DNA of 64,000 nt from Pleomorphomonas sp. PLEO (GTDB lineage: Bacteria > Pseudomonadota > Alphaproteobacteria > Rhizobiales > Pleomorphomonadaceae), in NCBI RefSeq assembly GCF_041320595.1, contig NZ_CP166625.1:2664001-2728000 (forward strand), given 5' to 3'. Positions 62,564-64,000 of this stretch are shown here, piece after piece. A model generated the notes under the pieces. That model saw only the letters and a program-made list of their open reading frames with translations. It was not told the DNA's origin and did no database searches. The stretch's first letter is position 1; each line of letters starts with the position of its first letter. Made by a program: the position numbers and the translations under genes.

Positions 62564-63888
62564 AGCCTGAGTTCAAGCTGCTTGACGTCGATGTAGGCCT
62601 CGACGAAGCGGGCGCCCAGCACGGTTTTCAGGCGTTCGCAGTCGCCAAGTTCGATCAGCGCATCCGACAGATGGATGGGCAGCGTCACGCCGAGCGTCTT
62701 GGCGTCGACCGTCACCGCTTCGTCCGGCTCAATCTTGTCCTCAAGACCGATCAGACCGCAGGCCAGCGTTGTCGCCGTGGCAATGTAGGGATTGCTGTCG
62801 GCACCGATCACCCGGTTCTCGACGCGGCGCGATTCCGGTCCCGAATCCGGCACGCGCAGGCCACAGGTGCGATTGTCGCGCCCCCAGTGGACGTTGATCG
62901 GCGCGTCGCTTTCGAGACGAATGCGGCGGTAGCTGTTCACGTTGGGGCAGAACAGGCTCATCGACATCGGAACATAGCGCTGCAGGCCGCCGATATAGTG
63001 GTGCAGCTCTTCAGTGTCGCTGCCGTCGGGATTGGCGAAGATGTTGCGACCGTCGGCGACGCCGACCACTGACTGGTGGATATGGGTGGCCGAGCCCGGC
63101 ATTTCCTGATGCGGCATGGCCATGAACGTGGCGACCATGCCGTACTTGCGGGCGGCGAGGCGGGCGGTGCGCTTGAACAGGAATGTCTGGTCGGCAAGCT
63201 CGATCGGGTCGCCGTGGCGGAAATTCATCTCAAGCTGAGCCGGGCCGGCCTCGTGCGCCATGGTGGCGATCTCGATGCGCGAGGCCTCGCAATAGTCATA
63301 CATCTGGTTGACGACGTGGTCGTAGTCGTTGGCGTGCTCGATGCCGTAGGCTTGGCTGCCGCTTTCCTTGCGGCCGGATAGACCAATCGGCACTTCCAGC
63401 GGCAGATCTGGGTCGTCGTTCTGGCCGGTCAGGTAGAATTCCACCTCAGGGGCCACCACCGGGCGGATGCCGCGATCGGCGTAGAGTTCGATGACGCGAC
63501 GCAGAACCGAGCGGGGCGCGAAGTCGACGAGGCGGCCATCGGCGAAATGGCAGTCGCAAATCACCTGCGCCGTCGGCTCGTCATACCAGGGCACGAGGCG
63601 CAGCGTGGCAAGATCGGGGATGCAGCGGATGTCGCGGTCGAGTGGGTTGACGATCTTGCTCTCGACGGCACTGTCACCGGTCACTGCCTGGAAGAATACG
63701 AATTCCGGAAGCCGGATGCCGGCGTCGATGATGCGGATAAAATCTTCGCGCGGCACGATCTTGCCGCGCATGATGCCGTTCATGTCCGGAATGATGCACT
63801 CGACCTCGTTGATACGACGATCGCGAAGCCAGTGGATGGCGTCAGCCTGGTTGGAAAAGCGCGGCGCGACGTCCGAAGCGGTAGGCAT
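62509..63888 (-). CDS. glutamine synthetase family protein (PuuA / gamma-glutamylpolyamine synthetase-like)
   Basis: 459 aa. The GS fold is evident: N-terminal beta-grasp (NEVECIIPDMNGIMRGKIVP), metal ligands in VAPEVEFYLTG and EAGPAQLEMNFRHGDP, MPHQEMPGSATHIHQSV, ATP and glutamate loop NSYRRIRLESDAPINVHWGRDNRT, and ENRVIGADSNPYIATA. The form resembles PuuA or GlnA-III-type enzymes that glutamylate putrescine or other amines rather than GlnA-I (the adenylylated tyrosine segment is missing). AAGGA lies 7 bases before the ATG at 63888. Convergent with the acyltransferase, overlapping by 55 bases. Confidence 0.88.
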   Translation of the reverse strand: MPTASDVAPRFSNQADAIHWLRDRRINEVECIIPDMNGIMRGKIVPREDFIRIIDAGIRLPEFVFFQAVTGDSAVESKIVNPLDRDIRCIPDLATLRLVPWYDEPTAQVICDCHFADGRLVDFAPRSVLRRVIELYADRGIRPVVAPEVEFYLTGQNDDPDLPLEVPIGLSGRKESGSQAYGIEHANDYDHVVNQMYDYCEASRIEIATMAHEAGPAQLEMNFRHGDPIELADQTFLFKRTARLAARKYGMVATFMAMPHQEMPGSATHIHQSVVGVADGRNIFANPDGSDTEELHHYIGGLQRYVPMSMSLFCPNVNSYRRIRLESDAPINVHWGRDNRTCGLRVPDSGPESRRVENRVIGADSNPYIATATTLACGLIGLEDKIEPDEAVTVDAKTLGVTLPIHLSDALIELGDCERLKTVLGARFVEAYIDVKQLELRLYNRVISSWEREYLLLNV

Positions 63889-64000
63889 GAAATAATCCTT
63901 GGCGGCCCTGACCGACGGAGTTTGCGAGCCCGATAGGACGGCAGATCGTCGGGGGGCCGCGTCGGCAGCCCGGAATCAGGTTAGAATGAGTGGACATTAC
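63889..64000. other. upstream region of the GS-like gene, cut by window end
   Basis: 112 bases carrying the ribosome-binding site of the glutamine-synthetase-like gene and probably its promoter. No other gene is visible before the window edge. Confidence 0.4.

Overview
This is a GC-rich, densely coded chromosomal window with no rRNA, tRNA, phage, insertion sequence or CRISPR array that I can see. Gene content points to an alphaproteobacterium of the order Hyphomicrobiales (Rhizobiales). The best marker is the roughly 2030-residue growth-pole-ring (GPR/RgsE-like) protein at 53583-59684, a family described from polar-growing rhizobia and agrobacteria. The fermentative D-lactate dehydrogenase and the CheZ-type phosphatase suggest a facultative, motile member. 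The genus is not determinable from the sequence alone.

Layout. 1-8300: fermentation and small-molecule metabolism (ldhA end, M24 peptidase, a 5-oxoprolinase pxpBC / pxpA-BCCP locus, DHA2 exporter, Dabb protein, otsB). 8327-13337: a PP2C-like protein, a CbbR-like regulator, YjhX, then a tightly overlapping rpe-gph-cbbY operon. 13346-17144: Lrp/DUF2000 pair, a 3-methyladenine glycosylase, and a quinone-oxidoreductase/LysR pair. 17218-23433: a complete dipeptide ABC importer (dppA, GNAT, dppBCDF). 23726-31749: CYTH-CHAD protein, dienelactone hydrolase, EamA exporter, thiO-thiE-thiD, and a LysR/isochorismatase pair. 31925-36569: pgi, pgl, and a metallophosphoesterase-glycosyltransferase pair. 36688-40672: a small motility peptide, CheZ, an MFS permease and a dipeptide epimerase. 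41115-45319: a four-gene MCE/Mla lipid-transport operon. 45435-49063: a heterodimeric ABC exporter.

49428-53419 is the most striking locus: six co-directional genes reading bufA (DUF2282 four-cysteine precursor), bufB (DUF692/MNIO enzyme), bufC (DUF2063), DoxX, sigF (ECF sigma) and nrsF (DUF1109 anti-sigma). A near-consensus SigF-type promoter lies upstream of bufA. This is the architecture of a copper-binding 'bufferin' RiPP locus, with its metal-sensing sigma/anti-sigma pair encoded inside the same operon, which predicts autoregulation.

53583-63888: the giant GPR gene, whose product carries about 108 consecutive 11-residue repeats by hand count, then a divergent Hpt-domain gene, a 2Fe-2S ferredoxin, an acyltransferase-3 membrane protein and a glutamine-synthetase-family enzyme. 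A decayed copy of the GPR gene's last codons sits about 4.2 kb away, next to nrsF. Several intergenic gaps hold palindromic or duplicated elements, described individually.
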